A stretch of 16,603 bases of DNA from Pseudomonadota bacterium (GTDB lineage: Bacteria > Desulfobacterota > Desulfovibrionia > Desulfovibrionales > Desulfovibrionaceae): NCBI GenBank assembly GCA_023453335.1, contig JAEXTU010000060.1, positions 1 through 16,603 on the forward strand, in the 5' to 3' direction. The notes beneath the pieces were generated by a model. It did not search any database, had not been told where the DNA came from, and saw only the letters and a list, made by a program, of their open reading frames with translations. A program made the translations under genes and the position numbers. Numbering within the stretch: position 1 is the first letter of the stretch; each line of letters begins with the position of its first letter. Shown here piece after piece: positions 13,722 through 16,603 of this stretch.

Positions 13722-14552
13722 TTACTTCTGGCCGCGGCGCTTGACGATGAGCTTGCCCGACGCCTTCTTGCGGTTTCTCGTCTTGTAGCCCTTGGTGGGC
13801 TTGCCCCAGGGGGTGACCGGATGGCGGCCGCCCGAGCTGCGGCCCTCGCCGCCGCCCAGGGGGTGGTCCACCGGGTTCATGGCCACGCCGCGCACGTCGG
13901 GGCGCTTGCCGAGCCAGCGGTTACGGCCGGCCTTGCCCAGGCGAACCTGCTCGTGGGAGATGTTGCCCACCTGGCCCACGGTGGCGCTGCAGGTGGCCAG
14001 CACGTTGCGCACCTCGCCGGAGGGCATGCGCAACAGGGCGTACTTGCCTTCCTTGGCGATGAGCTGGGCGTAGGTGCCCGCGGCGCGGCAGAACTGGCCG
14101 CCGCGGCCGGGGTGCAGCTCCACGTTGTGGATCACGGTGCCGACCGGGATGCGGGCCAGGGGCAGCGCATTACCGGGCTTGATGTCCGCGGTCTCGCCGG
14201 CCAGCACCACATCGCCCACGGCAATGCCCACCGGGGCCAGGATGTAGCGCTTCTCGCCATCGGCGTAGTGCAACAGCGCGATGCGGGCGGAGCGGTTGGG
14301 ATCGTACTCGATGGCCGCCACCTTGGCCGGGACGCCCGCCTTGTCCCGCTTGAAGTCGATGAGGCGGTAAAGCCGCTTGTGGCCGCCGCCGCGGCGCCGG
14401 GAGGTGAGCCGGCCGAAGTGGTTGCGGCCGCTCTTCTTGGGCAGCCCTTCGGTAAGGCTCTTCTCCGGCCGGTCCTTGGTGATCTCCTCGAACGTGGAGA
14501 CGGTGATGTTCCGGCGGCCGGCGGACGTGGGCTTCAGTCTGCGCGTGGACAC
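13722..14552 (-). CDS. rplB: 50S ribosomal protein L2
   Basis: L2 is essential for subunit association and peptidyl-transferase function. The 276-residue protein has the expected length, an N-terminal OB-like and SH3-like core (about 60-200), and the conserved C-terminal loop MNPVDHPLGGGEGRS at 225-239. H230 corresponds to the functionally important E. coli H229. The start is GTG at 14552, preceded by AAGGAG at 7 nt, 2 nt after the rplW stop; it gives the usual N-terminus with RLKPTSAGRR. Confidence 0.98.
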   Translation of the reverse strand: MSTRRLKPTSAGRRNITVSTFEEITKDRPEKSLTEGLPKKSGRNHFGRLTSRRRGGGHKRLYRLIDFKRDKAGVPAKVAAIEYDPNRSARIALLHYADGEKRYILAPVGIAVGDVVLAGETADIKPGNALPLARIPVGTVIHNVELHPGRGGQFCRAAGTYAQLIAKEGKYALLRMPSGEVRNVLATCSATVGQVGNISHEQVRLGKAGRNRWLGKRPDVRGVAMNPVDHPLGGGEGRSSGGRHPVTPWGKPTKGYKTRNRKKASGKLIVKRRGQK

Positions 14553-14554
14553 GT

Positions 14555-14845
14555 CTAGACTCCTTCGAAGAATTCGATCTTCTGGCCTTCGGCAAGGGTC
14601 ACGTAGGCCTTCTTGTAGCCGGACACCCGGCCCCCCTTGCGGCCGAAGCGGCTGCGCCGGGAGGCCTGCTTGCGGACCACGTTCACCGCGGTGACCTTGA
14701 CCCCGAAGGCCTCTTCAACGGCCTTCTGGATCTCCACCTTGTTGGCCCCGGGGTGCACGAAGAAGGCTACCTGGTTGGCGGTCTCCTTGGCCAGGTTGGC
14801 CTTTTCCGACACCAGCGGCTTGAGAAGAATGTCGGTGTACTGCAT
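14555..14845 (-). CDS. rplW: 50S ribosomal protein L23
   Basis: L23 is the exit-tunnel docking site for trigger factor and SRP. The 96-residue protein shows LLKPLVSEKANLAKE, the VHPGANKVEIQKAVEEAFGV helix-strand region and a long basic loop (about 59-77) before the final strand. Start ATG 14845 lies 2 nt after rplD, and rplB follows 2 nt later. Confidence 0.98.
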   Translation of the reverse strand: MQYTDILLKPLVSEKANLAKETANQVAFFVHPGANKVEIQKAVEEAFGVKVTAVNVVRKQASRRSRFGRKGGRVSGYKKAYVTLAEGQKIEFFEGV

Positions 14846-14847
14846 GG

Positions 14848-15471
14848 CTACTTCAACCTCTCTTCAACGGCCTTGGCCGCGTCCTCCAAAAGGACCAGCT
14901 GCGGGTACCGCAGCACGTCGAAGACGTTCAGCTGGTCGTGCAGGAGAACCTTGATCCCGGGGATGTTGCGGGCCGAAAGAGCGAGATTGTTATCCTCTTT
15001 GGGCAGCACAATCAAGGCCTTTTTGAGCCCCAGGGTCTTGGCGATCTCGGCGAACTTCTTGGTCTTGATCTCGGGAACCTCGAAGCCGCGCACCACCAGC
15101 ATGGCGCCATCCTCCAGGACCCGCGAGGACAGGGCCATGCGCAGGGCCAGGCGGCGGACCTTCTTGTTCACCTTGAACTCGTAGGACCGCGGCTGGGGGC
15201 CGAAGATGGCCGCGCCGTGCCGCCAGAGCGGGGACCGGGAGGAGCCCGAACGGGCGCGGCCGGTGCCCTTCTGGCGCCAGGGCTTGGCGCCGCCGCCGTT
15301 GATGAGCGCGCGGTTCTTGGTGGCGTGGGTGCCGGAGCGGACCTTGGCCCGCTGGGCCCGGACCACCAGGTTCAAGATCTCCGGGCGCACCGGGACCTCG
15401 AAGACCTCGGGGGCCAGGGTGATCTCACCCACTTCCTTCTTGTTCTGATCTATGACTTTGACCTGCGCCAT
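14848..15471 (-). CDS. rplD: 50S ribosomal protein L4
   Basis: L4 contacts the exit tunnel through an extended loop and in E. coli also represses the S10 operon. The 207-residue protein has the loop region about 40-98, including KPWRQKGTGRARSGSSRSP (63-81), and a C-terminal Rossmann-like domain. No S10-type leader for L4 control is visible, because tuf, not a leader, directly precedes rpsJ. Start ATG 15471 has GGAG 6 nt upstream, 13 nt after rplC. Confidence 0.98.
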   Translation of the reverse strand: MAQVKVIDQNKKEVGEITLAPEVFEVPVRPEILNLVVRAQRAKVRSGTHATKNRALINGGGAKPWRQKGTGRARSGSSRSPLWRHGAAIFGPQPRSYEFKVNKKVRRLALRMALSSRVLEDGAMLVVRGFEVPEIKTKKFAEIAKTLGLKKALIVLPKEDNNLALSARNIPGIKVLLHDQLNVFDVLRYPQLVLLEDAAKAVEERLK

Positions 15472-15484
15472 GACGCACTCCTCT

Positions 15485-16120
15485 CTACTGTTGCTTGCGG
15501 ACCATCACCAGGCCGTTCGTGGGCCCGGGCACCTGGCCGCGCAACAGGATAAGGTTGTCGGCAGGCCGCACATCGACCACTTCCACGTTGATGCAGGTGA
15601 CCCGGTCGCCACCCATGATCCCGGCCATGCGCTTGCCCTTGAAGACCTTGGAGGGGTAGGCGCACTGGCCGATGCCGCCCGGGGCGCGGTGCTTCTTCTC
15701 GTGGCCGTGGGACGCGCCCAGGCCGGAGAAGCCCCAGCGCTTCATGGGACCCTGGGTGCCCTTGCCCTTGGAGGTGCCGGTGACCTTCACCTTCTCTCCG
15801 GGCGTGAACATGTCCACGGTCAGGTCCTGGCCCAGCTCGTAGCCATCCACCGACTCCAGGCGAATCTCGCGCAGGAAACGGTAGAAGTCCTTGCCGGCCT
15901 TGGCCTGGTGCCCACGTTCGGGCTTGTTCACCTTGCGTTCCGGGATCTGTTCGAACCCGATCTGCAGGGCGCTGTATGTATCCTTGGTGGTGTCGCTTTT
16001 GATCTGCAGCACGGGGCAGGGGCCGGCGGCGATCACGGTCACCGGAATAGCGGTGCCGTCGCTGCCGAAGACCCTGGTCATGCCCAGTTTGCGACCCAAG
16101 ATGCCAAGAGTGTCAGCCAT
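15485..16120 (-). CDS. rplC: 50S ribosomal protein L3
   Basis: L3 is an early 50S assembly protein reaching toward the peptidyl-transferase centre. The 211-residue protein starts MADTLGILGRKLGMTRVFG. It has the conserved extension FSGLGASHGHEKKHRAPGGI at 131-150 followed by GQ, where Q152 matches the glutamine methylated by PrmB in E. coli. The frame is open upstream to 16480, but that part is a shadow of rpsJ; ATG 16120 with AGAGG 8 nt upstream gives the family start. Confidence 0.97.
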   Translation of the reverse strand: MADTLGILGRKLGMTRVFGSDGTAIPVTVIAAGPCPVLQIKSDTTKDTYSALQIGFEQIPERKVNKPERGHQAKAGKDFYRFLREIRLESVDGYELGQDLTVDMFTPGEKVKVTGTSKGKGTQGPMKRWGFSGLGASHGHEKKHRAPGGIGQCAYPSKVFKGKRMAGIMGGDRVTCINVEVVDVRPADNLILLRGQVPGPTNGLVMVRKQQ

Positions 16121-16136
16121 CACGTCAACCTCTTCG

Positions 16137-16454
16137 CTAGAGTTTGATCTCGACGTCAACGCCCGCGGGAAGAGAGAGCTTCCCAAGCGCGTCCACGGTC
16201 TGCTGCGTCGGCTCCAGGATGTCGAGCAGGCGCTTGTGGATGCGCATCTCGAACTGTTCCCGGGACTTCTTGTCCACGTGGACCGATCGCTGCACCGTGT
16301 ACTTGTGGATGTTGGTGGGCAGCGGAATGGGGCCGGCGATGCCCGCTCCGGTGTTCCGGGCCGTGTCCACGATCTCGGCCACGGCCTTGTCCAGGATGCG
16401 GTAGTCGTAGGCCTTGAGCTTGATCCGGATCCGATCGCTCTGCATGGACGCCAT
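16137..16454 (-). CDS. rpsJ: 30S ribosomal protein S10
   Basis: S10 is in the 30S head and, as NusE, also joins antitermination complexes. The 105-residue protein contains SDRIRIKLKAYDYRILDKAV, then GPIPLPTNIHKYTV and SVHVDKKSREQFEMRIHKR, all typical. ATG 16454 is chosen over ATG 16445 because GGAG ends 6 nt upstream of the first; the extra three residues are acceptable for the family. It begins 3 nt after tuf, so it is probably read on from the tuf transcript. Confidence 0.97.
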   Translation of the reverse strand: MASMQSDRIRIKLKAYDYRILDKAVAEIVDTARNTGAGIAGPIPLPTNIHKYTVQRSVHVDKKSREQFEMRIHKRLLDILEPTQQTVDALGKLSLPAGVDVEIKL

Positions 16455-16457
16455 GGC

Positions 16458-16603
16458 TTACTCCGTGATCTCCGAGACAACGCCCGCGCCCACGGTGCGG
16501 CCGCCTTCGCGGATGGCGAAGCGCAGGCCCAGCTCCATGGCGATGGGGGCGATGAGTTCGACGTTGAAGGTCGCGTTGTCGCCGGGCATCACCATCTCCA
16601 CTC
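16458..16603 (-). CDS. tuf: Elongation factor Tu, C-terminal fragment cut by the window edge
   Basis: Only the last 47 codons are inside the window. They read VEMVMPGDNATFNVELIAPI, then MELGLRFAIREGGRTVGAGV and a VSEITE end, which is the end of domain III of EF-Tu (GTPase that delivers aminoacyl-tRNA to the ribosome). The RFAIREGGRTVGAG block is diagnostic. Stop TAA is 16458-16460. Its place directly before rpsJ suggests the str operon (rpsL-rpsG-fusA-tuf) continues to the right; that part is not visible. Confidence 0.95.
   Translation of the reverse strand, partial: VEMVMPGDNATFNVELIAPIAMELGLRFAIREGGRTVGAGVVSEITE

Noticed and set aside
1..16603. Mobile elements, CRISPR arrays, tRNA or rRNA genes
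   Set aside because: None seen. Coding is almost continuous, there are no regularly spaced repeats or terminal inverted repeats, and no non-coding stretch exceeds 94 nt.

Overview
The window is the main ribosomal protein gene cluster of a GC-rich bacterium, with every gene on the minus strand. Its layout and protein types (tuf directly before the S10 operon, zinc-binding S4, S14, L24 and L36, secY followed by map and rpmJ, then a LysR regulator and a selenocysteine-containing SelD after rplQ) suggest a sulfate-reducing Desulfobacterota member of the Desulfovibrionales type. That assignment is inferred from recalled family patterns; no search was run.

In transcription order (right to left): the C-terminal end of tuf (EF-Tu); the S10 block rpsJ-rplC-rplD-rplW-rplB-rpsS-rplV-rpsC-rplP-rpmC-rpsQ; the spc block rplN-rplX-rplE-rpsZ(rpsN)-rpsH-rplF-rplR-rpsE-rpmD-rplO-secY; then map and rpmJ; then the alpha block rpsM-rpsK-rpsD-rpoA-rplQ. 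Spacing is tight throughout. Several genes overlap or nearly overlap, and the largest gap inside the cluster is 75 nt (map to rpmJ). A strong rho-independent terminator at 2109-2140 closes the ribosomal transcription unit. adk and infA, present between secY and rpmJ in many bacteria, are absent here.

Beyond the terminator lie a LysR-type regulator (1161-2066) and selD (59-1132). Read from its proper ATG, selD has an in-frame TGA at codon 24, exactly where the family carries its catalytic Cys/Sec. A 16-bp hairpin starts 3 nt after that TGA and has the form of a bacterial SECIS element. SelD is therefore very probably a selenoprotein that makes the selenophosphate needed for its own synthesis. 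Standard ORF calling truncates it to an internal TTG and loses the active site. A further reading frame begins 1 nt after selD and runs off the left edge.

The genes fit together as translation machinery (ribosomal proteins, EF-Tu), transcription (RpoA), membrane insertion of nascent proteins (SecY) and N-terminal Met removal (Map), followed by a separate selenium-metabolism unit. The ribosomal part is conventional. The selD UGA/SECIS pair, the long charged repetitive tail on L17 and the LysR-selD pairing are the parts most worth a second look.
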